A DNA stretch of 64,000 nt from an uncultured Oribacterium sp. (GCA_946413525.1 CAMKKZ010000001.1:62001-126000); one strand, 5' to 3'; positions 35,743 through 45,064 are shown, counted from the first letter of the stretch. Notes: a model not told the origin generated them from the sequence alone. A program made the numbers and translations.

Positions 35743-35790
35743 TGTATAACAAGACGTTGCGGTATTTTATCAAAAGGCTTTCTATAATTC

Positions 35791-35925
35791 GTAACTGCTC
35801 AGGTTCCCTGAGCAGTTACGGCAAAAGACGCGGCGCTTACGCGCATTCCCATGCGTCTTTTGCCTGCTTTTCGGCTTATTTGTACGCCGCTTGCAGCGAG
35901 CGCAAGCGGCTACCTGAGTAGTAAC
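35791..35925 (-). repeat. Family B element, copy B2: 135-bp MITE-like repeat
   Basis: The reverse complement is nearly identical to 13260-13394, with the same 135-bp length. Hairpins visible on the plus strand: GTAACTGCTCAG...CTGAGCAGTTAC, GCAAAAGACGC...GCGTCTTTTGC and GCCGCTTG...CAAGCGGC. The GTTACTACTCAGG end falls exactly at the stop codon of the cohesin-domain gene; the other end is about 85 bp upstream of the clpC start. Confidence 0.85.
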
Positions 35926-37445
35926 TATAATTCTTCCACTCCGAGTTCTTCCAAATCTCTTGCCAGCCTGCTTGCTTCCTGTCGGTCAGCCTCCTGCCTT
36001 TTGATCTCTTCCATCATTCGTTTATCCGTATTCAAATCATCAGCATTATTCATATCACGCTCAGATCGCCTCATGCTTCGAGATGAAATTGCTTCAGAAG
36101 AATTACCTGGTTCATTCATCATGCCCCTGTCAAAAGATTTCGTTTGATTAAACTCCTCCGCCCAGGTTTTTGGTTCATAATTTCTTTCGGAATGATCTGA
36201 ACGTATTCTTTCAGCGGATGTAGTTCTCTCCTGAAATGAATTATTTGAAAGTGAAACCTGACCGGTTTCATTTTTCCCCTTTTTCTTCGTTATAAAATGG
36301 ATAATCAAAAACAGTGCAAGAAGGAGAGAGGTTGTGCCCAAAATGCAGCTTAATATAAACTGGAAATTATAACGAGAGACGAGAGAATCATACTTATCAA
36401 TCAAATCCGAATAGTCATTAGCCTTTTGCTGAATGTCCTCGCCTACCGGATCTTTGAAATATCTTTGCAATGTTTTTTCACCAAGATCATATCTATAAAA
36501 TTCCAAATCTCCGGCATCATTCATCCCATAAAAGATACAGTACTGATGGTCAGTATCTGTTTTCCATATCCATCCTTTCACCTGATGGCCATCAATATCA
36601 ATATTGCTGCCTACAAAGCCTTCCGGAATTTCCACATCCATTCCCGGATTCATAATTGTAATGTTCTTTGCTTTGCCGGAAAGCTTTACTCCTTCGTTTG
36701 TCGTTTCATTATTGCCCGAGTTGGCTGCTGAAGGTCCTCCCTCTTGTTTTATTACACGCAGATCATATTGGTTTTTCGTGCTCCCATCAGGCGCGGTAAC
36801 CGTGATGATGACATGGTTCTCTCCCATCGCCAGATTGCCGTTTCCGTCAACGGATATCACAGCAGAAGAATTTGAAGGGACAGGATTCATCTGTAACTCA
36901 CCGACATCTGTGCCTACGGTGATGCTATAATTCATAATATTTTGAGAAAACCCAGGTGAAAGCGTGCCGGGTGAAACATCCAGAGATTGAAGAGAAGCGT
37001 CATTGGAAGCCATGGCCTCTGTCACGATTTTGACTGCGGAGCTTCCTTCATGGGTAATATTTACCTGAGCTTCATTTGTATCAAAAACCTGCTGCGATGA
37101 AATCCTCACGGGCGTGGATCCAGCGGCCAAAGCTCGGAAACGCAGATTATAAGATAATGTGCCCGTTCCCGCGCCGTTTGATGCCCCCTGGATGTGAATG
37201 GATCCGGATCCTCCTTCGGCATCTGTTCCACTAATAAACTCCAAAGCATTTACATCATAACTTATACCAATATCTGCTCTTGAAAGCGCGCCATCTTCAC
37301 TCTTTATCTTCATACTTACATTAACTTCATTCCCCAATGTGACTGAAGGATCAGAGAATGTAATACTGCCTGATGCCGCATAGGAACTGAATGCAGCTAA
37401 AAAGATGAAAAAGACGGTAAAAAGAGTTAGCTTGTTTTTATTCAT
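35925..37445 (-). CDS. Cohesin- and cadherin-like-domain single-pass membrane protein
   Basis: The 506-residue protein has a signal peptide (to about residue 24) and a cohesin-like beta-sandwich at about 25-140 (ASGSITFSDPSVTLGNEVNVSMKI; DIGISYDVNALEF). A cadherin-like beta-sandwich with the Firmicutes pattern ASLQSLDVSPGTLSPGF follows at about 150-235, then a region of unknown fold. A transmembrane helix (FILSCILGTTSLLLALFLIIHFI) precedes a charged cytoplasmic tail of about 120 residues ending in a coiled-coil-like, Arg/Glu-rich segment. No dockerin or S-layer domain is present. Function is unknown. Its stop codon abuts the family B repeat. Confidence 0.8.
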   Translation of the reverse strand: MNKNKLTLFTVFFIFLAAFSSYAASGSITFSDPSVTLGNEVNVSMKIKSEDGALSRADIGISYDVNALEFISGTDAEGGSGSIHIQGASNGAGTGTLSYNLRFRALAAGSTPVRISSQQVFDTNEAQVNITHEGSSAVKIVTEAMASNDASLQSLDVSPGTLSPGFSQNIMNYSITVGTDVGELQMNPVPSNSSAVISVDGNGNLAMGENHVIITVTAPDGSTKNQYDLRVIKQEGGPSAANSGNNETTNEGVKLSGKAKNITIMNPGMDVEIPEGFVGSNIDIDGHQVKGWIWKTDTDHQYCIFYGMNDAGDLEFYRYDLGEKTLQRYFKDPVGEDIQQKANDYSDLIDKYDSLVSRYNFQFILSCILGTTSLLLALFLIIHFITKKKGKNETGQVSLSNNSFQERTTSAERIRSDHSERNYEPKTWAEEFNQTKSFDRGMMNEPGNSSEAISSRSMRRSERDMNNADDLNTDKRMMEEIKRQEADRQEASRLARDLEELGVEEL

Positions 37446-37496
37446 AATATTCTCCCTAATCAGCCAACGTATAGCAAGAAGTAATTATCTTCAGTA

Positions 37497-37525
37497 ATTA
37501 TATCATAAAGTTCAGGCAGGTCCAA
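37497..37525 (-). promoter_or_regulatory. Predicted promoter of the cohesin-domain gene
   Basis: TTGGAC (37520-37525), 17 bases, TATAAT (37497-37502) on the minus strand. The -35 lies in the final codons of the glucosaminidase gene, so the downstream gene can be transcribed separately. Confidence 0.6.
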
Positions 37526-39161
37526 CTCCCACTTCTACAATGAATTGGCTATCTGAATCATTGGTTCCTGACAGTCCATATGAGACATTGGTGCTGGGCT
37601 CAGCACCTGGGAATGCAATGCCTGAACCAGGACCCTCCTCAAATGGAGCAGGAGCACTATTATTATTGTTTATAGATGATTCCTCTGACGCAGAACTTGA
37701 GCTTGGCGTATTATTGGCAGTTGGAATGGGAGAAGGTGAATCAGGCATGCCTTGATAAACAGGAATGAGAAAAATATGCCCGGCATCCTTCACGCCTTTC
37801 CTGTAAGCGGAACTCAAAATAGCGCCTTCCTCAGCAGCACCTTGTACATTTGTCATATACTGGTGTTTAAAGGGGTTATTACCTTGCACGTTCCATTTTT
37901 TTAAATATAATGTATTTTGACCCGTTTTAAGATAGTTCTCTGAAAAAAAAGCTGCACCTCCTACAATCGCTTTTTCAATCGTGTTCCATGGCCTGCCATA
38001 TGAGCCGTTTTGCGAGGCGTACCATAGCCCCCTTTCGACAGGTGACATGCCATCGGCAGCATAAGCGCCTATATTGAAAAAATTATAATATCCGCTTCTT
38101 CCGGATATGGATTCTGATTTTCCCTCCTGCCCCTGTTCCTGCAAAATCATTGCGGCAAGCACATATGGATTCTGATTTGTTTCAGAGGAAGCCTTCATGA
38201 TAATTTCAGCGTAATCATTTGAAGCCTGGTCGCTGCCGTTTGAATCTATTTTCACAGGAGTGTCCGTCTGTAATTGTCTGGACGAATCCGCAATTGCAGC
38301 GCCAGGCCCTTCATAAGCCAAAAAAATTTCTCCTGAGGGATTTTGACTGACCGGATTAAAAAACGAAGAGGTGTCAATATTTTCATGGGCGTCATTTTCA
38401 GCGGAAAAACTGCTATCCATAAAAGTTCCTTTTAACATTGCTCTGAGTCCGTCAATGTTTTGAATGTTCGGATCATAATCATGGATTAGAAATTGAAAAA
38501 CCCCTGTCTCATCGAAAAAATTGCGGGGATCCATATAATATGAAACTATCTCTCTTGACGCGGCTACCCACCTGCTTCCGTCAAAAGTTTTCCATTTCCC
38601 GGTGTTCCAATCATATTTTCCGGCATCCAAAGATTTCCACGAACTAATGGAATCCTTGTCAACCAGGCTGTTTGCCCCTTCTAATTCAGCCTTTACAGCG
38701 TCTTCCCATCGTAATCCTGTGTCCTGAGTTTTGAAGATCCAGGATGGGTATTCCGCATGAAGCTGTCGAAGGCCGGGCTTATAGCTTTCGGGAAAATCTT
38801 CCTGAGCCATCAAATTCTCAAAGGAATCTCCGCCGCTATAGTAGGATGGGAATTTGATATAATCCGATCTCACATATCCGGAAAGGCCATTTATAAAGAC
38901 CGAATACCACAAATGTCCATCATTTCCCATTTTCTCACCTGTAATAGTAAGAGCCGTATTGGTGGAAAATGACGCCAGTTTCCGGCTGCTCGTGCTTGCA
39001 TCTTCCCTGACATTTACATTGTATCCCCGGATAAGAGCGTCCCTGTTTTCAGCATACGCAATTATAGAAAAATGAAATACCGACATCATAGGTTCGGTAA
39101 CCATAATAATGATAATCAGTACAACATTGAATATTTGTCTTTTATATGAGAGGCCGCCCAT
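37512..39161 (-). CDS. Secreted SH3-domain N-acetylglucosaminidase
   Basis: The 549-residue protein starts with a hydrophobic signal segment and a bacterial SH3 domain at about residues 40-100 (GYNVNVREDASTSSRKL, GYVRSDYIKF). A glucosaminidase domain follows with QNPYVLAAMILQEQGQEGKS and YYNFFNIGAYAADG. It ends in a Ser/Pro/Asn-rich tail. It probably hydrolyses peptidoglycan glycan strands in wall remodelling. GGGGA precedes ATG 39161. The next gene, for a wall-facing membrane protein, is on the same strand. Confidence 0.87.
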   Translation of the reverse strand: MGGLSYKRQIFNVVLIIIIMVTEPMMSVFHFSIIAYAENRDALIRGYNVNVREDASTSSRKLASFSTNTALTITGEKMGNDGHLWYSVFINGLSGYVRSDYIKFPSYYSGGDSFENLMAQEDFPESYKPGLRQLHAEYPSWIFKTQDTGLRWEDAVKAELEGANSLVDKDSISSWKSLDAGKYDWNTGKWKTFDGSRWVAASREIVSYYMDPRNFFDETGVFQFLIHDYDPNIQNIDGLRAMLKGTFMDSSFSAENDAHENIDTSSFFNPVSQNPSGEIFLAYEGPGAAIADSSRQLQTDTPVKIDSNGSDQASNDYAEIIMKASSETNQNPYVLAAMILQEQGQEGKSESISGRSGYYNFFNIGAYAADGMSPVERGLWYASQNGSYGRPWNTIEKAIVGGAAFFSENYLKTGQNTLYLKKWNVQGNNPFKHQYMTNVQGAAEEGAILSSAYRKGVKDAGHIFLIPVYQGMPDSPSPIPTANNTPSSSSASEESSINNNNSAPAPFEEGPGSGIAFPGAEPSTNVSYGLSGTNDSDSQFIVEVGVGPA

Positions 39162-39548
39162 ATTTTTTCCCCGAAAAACATTGCTTTACAAACGTGCGCA
39201 AGCCGTGAAAAGACATCAAGGCTTTTCAAGACCGTATTTGGCAAACCCGGAAAAGGGATTGTCCGGCTGCGGGCAGCCTTATCCACAGCATTCTTCTTCC
39301 GCGAATAAGTCCACCAAAATCAGCGTTTACTTAGTTTAGTTTTTCAGGGAATGAACGTCAATGCAATTTGGAATTATTCATATAAATGCAAAGATATCGT
39401 AAAAAAGCGGATGGAGCTTTCCCCCATCCACTTTTTTCACAGAGCCGCCAAAAGGAAGACAATTCCTTGCGGCTGCCCCCATGATTCACATGTGAAACAG
39501 GGGTGGAAATAATCCTTGGCTGAAAAGTTGAAATAATAAATAATAAGC
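39162..39548. other. Intergenic region between decarboxylase operon and glucosaminidase gene
   Basis: These 387 bp hold the decarboxylase operon terminator at 39401-39437. I see no gene, no confident promoter and no copy of the repeat families in the remainder. Confidence 0.5.
39401..39437. terminator. Terminator of the decarboxylase operon
   Basis: On the minus strand AAAAAAGTGGATGG, an eight-base loop region, then CCATCCGC and six T. The flanking A and T runs make it potentially bidirectional. Confidence 0.85.
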
Positions 39549-40946
39549 TCAAACAGGGTAAGCCTTGTTTGTTTTATCTGCCTGTTTGACAGCTATTCCG
39601 CTTTTTTGCGCTTCCCGATACTCAAAGAAATCCTTTGCGACCTGAGGAAATAAAGCGTAAGAAAGGACATCCTCTGGCTGTTCTACCCATTTCTCACACT
39701 CTTTTTTGAAACGGTCAAGCTGTGGCTCGAGCAAGTCGGCAGGACGTCCCGTAATGGGTTTTTCGCCTTTTAAAATGATATCTACGACTTCCGGATTCAT
39801 GGGCTTCACAGTCTGTCCAAACTCCCCTGCCACGAGCTTGTGGGATTCCTTAGGAACCATTTTATAACGTTGACCTGTAAGCACATTCATGACAGCCTGT
39901 GTTCCGACAATCTGAGAGGAAGGGGTCACCAATGGAGGCTCTCCAAAATCGGCACGAACTTTAGGAACTTCCTCAAGGACGGCCTGAAGCTGATCGTCTT
40001 TTCCGGCCTGATGCAGCTGTGAGATCAGATTTGATAACATGCCTCCGGGAACCTGATATTTCAGCGTATTGATATTAACTCCAAGAACCTTCGTAGACAT
40101 CAGACCACTCTTGATGCATTCCTCGCGATAAGGCTGGAAGTAATTGGAAATCTCAATCAGGAGATTCAAGTCCAATCCCGTATCATACTCAGTCCCCTCC
40201 AGAGCCTTGACCATGACCTCGGTTGAGGGTTGTGAGGTGCCAAGAGCAAAAGGAGTCGATGCGGTGTCAATGATATCGGCGCCTGCCTCAATAGCTTTCA
40301 TATAGGCCATCGATGCCATGCCGGAAGTATAATGCGTATGCATCTCGATAGGGAGCTTAGTCCCCCTCTTCAAAGCCTTCACCAGCTCATATGTTGGATA
40401 AGGAAGAAGCAATCCGGCCATGTCTTTGATGCAAAGAGAGTCTGCCCCCATCTCTTCCACATCATGGGCGAGCTTTTCCCAATACTCCAAAGTGTATGCA
40501 TCCCCGAGTGTGTAGCTCACTGCGATCTGTGCGTGACCGCCTTCTTTTTTAGTGGCGCGAACGGCTGTTTCCAAATTTCTAATGTCATTCAGGCAATCAA
40601 AGATTCGAATGACATCAATCCCATTTGCAATGGATTTTTGAACAAAATATTCAACGACATCATCAGAGTAATGATTGTAACCAAGGATATTCTGACCCCT
40701 GAAAAGCATCTGAAGCTTTGTATTTTTGAAATGTCGCCGGAACATGCGAAGCCTTTCCCAAGGATCTTCCTTCAGGAAACGAAGGCATGCGTCAAAAGTA
40801 GCGCCTCCCCAACATTCTACCGCGTTGTACCCTACCTTATCCATGGTGTCAAGAATCGGTTCCATAACCTCACTTGGCATCCGTGTGGCTATTAACGACT
40901 GATGTGCATCCCGCAGCACAGTCTCAGTAATCTTTATCTTTGCCAT
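39549..40946 (-). CDS. oadA: Oxaloacetate decarboxylase/transcarboxylase 5S-type carboxyltransferase subunit
   Basis: The 465-residue protein is an HMGL-like TIM-barrel carboxyltransferase: ETVLRDAHQSLIATRM at the N-terminus, the active-site lysine in SLCIKDMAGLL and the metal-binding MHTHYTSGM. It moves a carboxyl group between oxaloacetate/pyruvate and biotin. The biotin domain often fused at the C-terminus is absent; a separate carrier is encoded two genes upstream. It is the last gene of a five-gene operon. This may be an OadA/PycB-like or transcarboxylase 5S-like subunit. Confidence 0.92.
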   Translation of the reverse strand: MAKIKITETVLRDAHQSLIATRMPSEVMEPILDTMDKVGYNAVECWGGATFDACLRFLKEDPWERLRMFRRHFKNTKLQMLFRGQNILGYNHYSDDVVEYFVQKSIANGIDVIRIFDCLNDIRNLETAVRATKKEGGHAQIAVSYTLGDAYTLEYWEKLAHDVEEMGADSLCIKDMAGLLLPYPTYELVKALKRGTKLPIEMHTHYTSGMASMAYMKAIEAGADIIDTASTPFALGTSQPSTEVMVKALEGTEYDTGLDLNLLIEISNYFQPYREECIKSGLMSTKVLGVNINTLKYQVPGGMLSNLISQLHQAGKDDQLQAVLEEVPKVRADFGEPPLVTPSSQIVGTQAVMNVLTGQRYKMVPKESHKLVAGEFGQTVKPMNPEVVDIILKGEKPITGRPADLLEPQLDRFKKECEKWVEQPEDVLSYALFPQVAKDFFEYREAQKSGIAVKQADKTNKAYPV

Positions 40947-40990
40947 GCTTATCTCCTTTTTTATGGCCAGGCAGCAATTTTTCGCAACGG

Positions 40991-42139
40991 CTATTTTACC
41001 CCATAAACCGCCATGAAGGTGCCGGCCGCAACTGCTGTACCAATAACACCGGCAACATTCGGTCCCATGGCATGCATGAGAAGGAAATTGGTCGGATCAG
41101 ATTCGGCGCCAACCTTTTGGGATACACGGGCAGCCATTGGAACGGCTGATACACCGGCTGAACCAATCAGAGGATTTATTTTTTTGCCGGACGCATAATA
41201 CATAACCTTCCCCAGCACCACGCCGGCGGCTGTTCCGAATGCAAAAGCAATTAAACCAAGAGCCACAATTTTCAAAGTGTCGAGATTCAAGAAGGCCTCT
41301 GCCGAGGTGGATGCTCCAACCGAGGTTCCAAGCATTATAACCACTATATACATCAGTGCGTTCGATGCTGTCTCTGTAAGCTGTTTGACAACGCCGGATT
41401 CCTTGAACAGATTTCCAAGCATCAACATGCCAACAAGCGGGGCGGTTGTAGGAAGAAGAAGGCAAACCACAACTGTAACAATTATAGGGAACAGAATCCT
41501 TTCCAATTTGGAAACCGGACGAAGCTGCCCCATCTTGCACTTCCGTTCCTCCTCAGTAGTCAAAGCCCTCATGATCGGAGGCTGGATAATCGGAACAAGT
41601 GACATATAACTGTAAGCAGCCACAGCGATGGGACCCAGAAGGGATGTCTGACCAAGTTTATTGCACAAAAAGATCGAAGTGGGTCCATCAGCTCCTCCGA
41701 TGATGGATATAGCTGCGGCAGCCGCCCCATTGAACCCCATGAATATCGCCATGAAATAAGCGGCATAAATTCCAAACTGAGCTGCCGCGCCTAATAGGAA
41801 ACTAATCGGGTTGGCAATCAAAGGCGAAAAATCAGTTTGGGCTCCGACGCCCATGAATATCAGGGACGGCAGGATCGTCCATTCATCAAGGTGAAAGAAA
41901 TACCATAAAAGTCCGCCTGTATCATTCATTGAATCTTTCGGATCCAACATTATATCAGGATAAATATTTACAAGCAGCATTCCGAAAGCAATCGGAACCA
42001 TAAGAAGCGGTTCAAAACCTTTGGCAATCCCAAGATAAAGAAAGACGAATGAAACAAGCATCATGAGATAATTGCCCCAAGTCAGATTGAAGAATGCTGT
42101 CTGCTGCAGTAGATTAGAAAGTGTCTCTACTATACTCAT
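40991..42139 (-). CDS. oadB: Sodium-translocating decarboxylase beta subunit
   Basis: The 382-residue polytopic protein is the Na+-pump subunit that decarboxylates carboxybiotin and exports Na+. The hallmark GGADGPTSIFL (Asp essential in the family) and the C-terminal LLMHAMGPNVAGVIGTAVAAGTF are present. GGAGG lies nine bases before ATG 42139; an upstream in-frame start lies before that site. The genes for the biotin carrier and the gamma-like subunit are just upstream. Confidence 0.95.
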   Translation of the reverse strand: MSIVETLSNLLQQTAFFNLTWGNYLMMLVSFVFLYLGIAKGFEPLLMVPIAFGMLLVNIYPDIMLDPKDSMNDTGGLLWYFFHLDEWTILPSLIFMGVGAQTDFSPLIANPISFLLGAAAQFGIYAAYFMAIFMGFNGAAAAAISIIGGADGPTSIFLCNKLGQTSLLGPIAVAAYSYMSLVPIIQPPIMRALTTEEERKCKMGQLRPVSKLERILFPIIVTVVVCLLLPTTAPLVGMLMLGNLFKESGVVKQLTETASNALMYIVVIMLGTSVGASTSAEAFLNLDTLKIVALGLIAFAFGTAAGVVLGKVMYYASGKKINPLIGSAGVSAVPMAARVSQKVGAESDPTNFLLMHAMGPNVAGVIGTAVAAGTFMAVYGVK

Positions 42140-42182
42140 TATTTTTAACCTCCAGATCAGCAAGCCAGAAAGAAAAGGATGC

Positions 42183-42554
42183 TTAATTCATCGTCGCAAG
42201 GACTGCGCCTGACTCTACTGCATCTCCTACCGCAACATTCACACTGGCAACTGTTCCATCCTGCGGGGCAACAATGTCATTCTCCATTTTCATGGCTTCA
42301 AGAACAAGGATTGCATCTCCTGCCTTCACTGCATCACCCGGATGCTTTTTGATTGCCAGTATCTTTCCAGGCATGGGCGAAGTGACGGGAACTGAGCCGC
42401 TGGCCGTTGGAACTGCCGAGGGCGCTGCAGGCGCGGGAGCCTTTGCAGGAGCAGGCGCAGGTGCTGATTTCTGAACCGGCGCGGCAGCATTCCCCCCTTC
42501 TTCCACTGTCACATCATATGCAACGCCATTAACAGTAATGGTATATCTTTTCAT
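42183..42554 (-). CDS. Biotin carboxyl carrier subunit
   Basis: The 123-residue protein has an N-terminal beta segment (MKRYTITVNGVAYDVTVEEGG), an Ala/Pro-rich linker and a biotinyl domain with the biotinylated lysine in LEAMKMEND. It is equivalent to the 1.3S subunit of transcarboxylase or to MmdC. It shuttles the carboxyl group between the carboxyltransferases and the membrane pump. AAAGGAG lies upstream of ATG 42554; longer in-frame starts are spurious. A 285-bp gap separates it from the gamma-like gene; no gene or clear signal is seen there. Confidence 0.95.
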   Translation of the reverse strand: MKRYTITVNGVAYDVTVEEGGNAAAPVQKSAPAPAPAKAPAPAAPSAVPTASGSVPVTSPMPGKILAIKKHPGDAVKAGDAILVLEAMKMENDIVAPQDGTVASVNVAVGDAVESGAVLATMN

Positions 42555-42839
42555 TTTATTTTTCTCCTTTGAAACAGAAATCCTATGGACTCCCGGTTGA
42601 TGATTTTCAGGAAATATATGATTTAATGCGCAAGAGAAATATTCATCCAGACAGACAGCCAGACAAACGGAAATCTGGCTAACATTTTTGACGCAAACCA
42701 TATATTCTAAATAAATGCAAATGCGAAAAATTGCATCAAAATTACATTTGTCGAACAAATAATGAACAATCCGGAAAAAATAAATAATGGTTTCAATCCA
42801 AATCCAGAACGATTCCAGGGAAAGACTTATAAGGGTTTT

Positions 42840-43676
42840 TTATCTTCTCCTGATAGAACGGACTACCAGGCCATTTTGAAGCGTTGCGCCTCCATGAAAA
42901 CCACTGTCACCACTTCCTTCTTTTTCAAGGTCATCATTATACGCTGCAATTGCTGCCGCAATAACAGCCTGAAGCTCAGCCCCGGAAATATCGCCTTGCG
43001 CCTGCGCGTTGAAGTCATCCTTTTCGTATGCCGCAGTAACAATCGCAGCAGCTTTTGAGGATGTTTTCTGCATGGAAGATTCCACGGTGAGATCTTCCTT
43101 TTTGTTTCTGTTTTTGATTTTTTGTTCGAATATATTAATGTATTTGAACAAACTAATAATCCACGCAATAAACAACAAAACAGCAAAAACAGTACCCATC
43201 CCAATAATCAGGTTTCCGCCCGCGTCCGCCAGTTCTTCCCCAAGGCTGTATTCAGGCTCAAAGGTCATCTCATAAAAAGATGCCATATCCTCGGAAAGCC
43301 CCAGCGTGAGTTTCATCTTGCGTTTCTCAAAACGACTGTAAATCTCAATGGAATATCCTTCTTCGGATTTCGACGCCTCCTTGCTTTCCACTCCCTCATA
43401 TTTCCCGAGCCTTGGCAAGCTGTTTTTGTAGTTTGTAAGTCCGTTATAGAGCGCGGCATTCTTGTCATGCTCCGCCTGCCCGATCATCTCCTGGAGACCT
43501 TCTTCCGTTATGGTTCCCAGAAAATCCATATATTGCTCGCAGCTATCTTCCAAAAGCTGTTTCTGCATCGGCTCCAACGCGGCCTCCTCATTATTTGTGG
43601 ATGCACACGATACAAGGAAAAAGAAGCTTCCCAGAAGAGACAGCAGCATAAACAGCCTTCTCATTCTTTGTTTCAT
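42840..43676 (-). CDS. Lipoprotein-type OadG-like gamma subunit
   Basis: The 278-residue protein begins with a signal peptide and lipobox (FFFLVSCAS) and a predicted extracellular domain of about 130 residues. One transmembrane helix (LIIGMGTVFAVLLFIAWIISLF) and a cytoplasmic tail follow, ending in NGLVVRSIRRR. The helix and tail match the small OadG/MmdD subunits that anchor the complex to the membrane. The extracellular domain is an addition. AGGAG lies five bases before ATG 43676. It follows the mmdA-like gene by 11 bp. Confidence 0.8.
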   Translation of the reverse strand: MKQRMRRLFMLLSLLGSFFFLVSCASTNNEEAALEPMQKQLLEDSCEQYMDFLGTITEEGLQEMIGQAEHDKNAALYNGLTNYKNSLPRLGKYEGVESKEASKSEEGYSIEIYSRFEKRKMKLTLGLSEDMASFYEMTFEPEYSLGEELADAGGNLIIGMGTVFAVLLFIAWIISLFKYINIFEQKIKNRNKKEDLTVESSMQKTSSKAAAIVTAAYEKDDFNAQAQGDISGAELQAVIAAAIAAYNDDLEKEGSGDSGFHGGATLQNGLVVRSIRRR

Positions 43677-43687
43677 CCTGACTCCTC

Positions 43688-45064
43688 TCATATAGTTCCG
43701 TGCTTCTTGTCAGGCCGGTACACGCTCTTGGTATAAAGCATTTCAAGTGCCGCAATCACCCTCTGCCTCGTTTCCTGGGGAGCAATGATGTCATCAACAT
43801 AGCCCCTTTTCGCGGCTGATATAGCTGAATTCTGTTTCTCGGCATATTCCTTTGCTTTCTCCGCCTGAACATTATCTGTTTCATCGGCAAAAAGAATCTC
43901 GCAGGCTTTGCGCGCATCCATAACACCAAGCTGGGCATTGGGATAAGCATAAACAATATCCGCGCCCAACGCTTTTGAAGCAAAAGTCATGCCTGCCGTG
44001 CCGACTGCGTTTCGAATAACAGTCACCATAGGAACAGAAGCATTTGAATAGGCATAGGCAAGCTTTGCGGAAGCAGCAGCCATATGCTTTTCATTGCATT
44101 CGCAGTTGCAATAGGCTTTCACATCAACCAGGCTAAGAATTGGTATGTCAAAAGCATCGCAAAAATTGATGTGACGGGCTGCCTGTTCGGCACCCTTCCA
44201 TTTGAAGATTTGCTCCCGGTTCGCAACCACGCCGACTGTCTGACCATCCAACTTGATAAAACCTGTCAGCACATCCGTGGAATAACCGCGCTTCGTTTCC
44301 ACCAGGATGCCATTATCAGCAATCTGACGGACCGCCTCCACAGCCTCCATTCCTTCAATACCTATGACGGACCGATTAAGGTCATCAGTGCATTCATCCA
44401 TGGAGGCAGAATCCCCATAACTGGATGGCAGCATGGAAACAAGTTTTTTCATTTCAGCAATGATTTCATCTTCCGTACCGCTGAAATCCACGATGCCATT
44501 TTTTTCCTGACTTTCGGCCATGGCTATTTTATCATCCTTATTGCCCAGTACGGCATCCGGCGCGGAAATGAAAAGACGGCCTTTTTCTTTTTCCATGAAA
44601 ACAAAGTCAGAAAGGGCGGATAATACGGCCATTCCGCCACCCGCGGTGCCGAACACTGCAGTGATTTGAGGAACAACCCCATTGGCCCGGGTTTGCTTCC
44701 GGTATAAGAGACCCATTCCAAAGAGAGCATCACCAGCTTCTTCCAGACGAAGTCCGGAACAGTCACAAAGTGCCAAAACGGGTGCTTCCATTTTCATTGC
44801 CATATCATACAGAGAGGCAATCTTTCTGGCATGCATTTCCCCCAGAGAACCGCCGAGGACAGCGGCGTTTTGAGCATATACAAATACCAGGTTTCCGTTA
44901 ATAGTTCCATACCCCGTGATAACGCCATCAGACGGGGCTTTTTTTTCAGCCATATTAAAGTCCGTTGCCCTGGCTTCAACCAATGCCCCAACTTCAACAA
45001 AGCTGGATTCATCTACAAGTGCCCGTATTCTGGTCATTGCAGATGATGCCTCATGATTATCCAT
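43688..45064 (-). CDS. mmdA: Acyl-CoA carboxyltransferase, MmdA/transcarboxylase 12S type
   Basis: The 458-residue crotonase-fold carboxyltransferase has DGVITGYGTINGNLVFVYAQN, GGSLGEMHARKIASLYDMA, the oxyanion segment FGTAGGGMAVLS and the C-terminal AVGTAGMTFASKALGADIVYAYP. It is shorter than typical MmdA proteins of about 510 residues, with a compact N-terminus. It is expected to transfer carboxyl groups between biotin and methylmalonyl-CoA or another acyl-CoA. First gene of the operon, with GGAGG close to ATG 45064 and a good promoter 115 bp upstream. Confidence 0.85.
   Translation of the reverse strand: MDNHEASSAMTRIRALVDESSFVEVGALVEARATDFNMAEKKAPSDGVITGYGTINGNLVFVYAQNAAVLGGSLGEMHARKIASLYDMAMKMEAPVLALCDCSGLRLEEAGDALFGMGLLYRKQTRANGVVPQITAVFGTAGGGMAVLSALSDFVFMEKEKGRLFISAPDAVLGNKDDKIAMAESQEKNGIVDFSGTEDEIIAEMKKLVSMLPSSYGDSASMDECTDDLNRSVIGIEGMEAVEAVRQIADNGILVETKRGYSTDVLTGFIKLDGQTVGVVANREQIFKWKGAEQAARHINFCDAFDIPILSLVDVKAYCNCECNEKHMAAASAKLAYAYSNASVPMVTVIRNAVGTAGMTFASKALGADIVYAYPNAQLGVMDARKACEILFADETDNVQAEKAKEYAEKQNSAISAAKRGYVDDIIAPQETRQRVIAALEMLYTKSVYRPDKKHGTI

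Noticed and set aside
35706-35790. CtsR operator upstream of clpC
   Set aside because: No GGTCAAA direct repeat is visible; a single GGTCA is not enough.
43122-43736. Plus-strand open frame over the OadG-like gene
   Set aside because: It lies opposite a gene with lipobox, helix and operon context and shows no recognisable domain.
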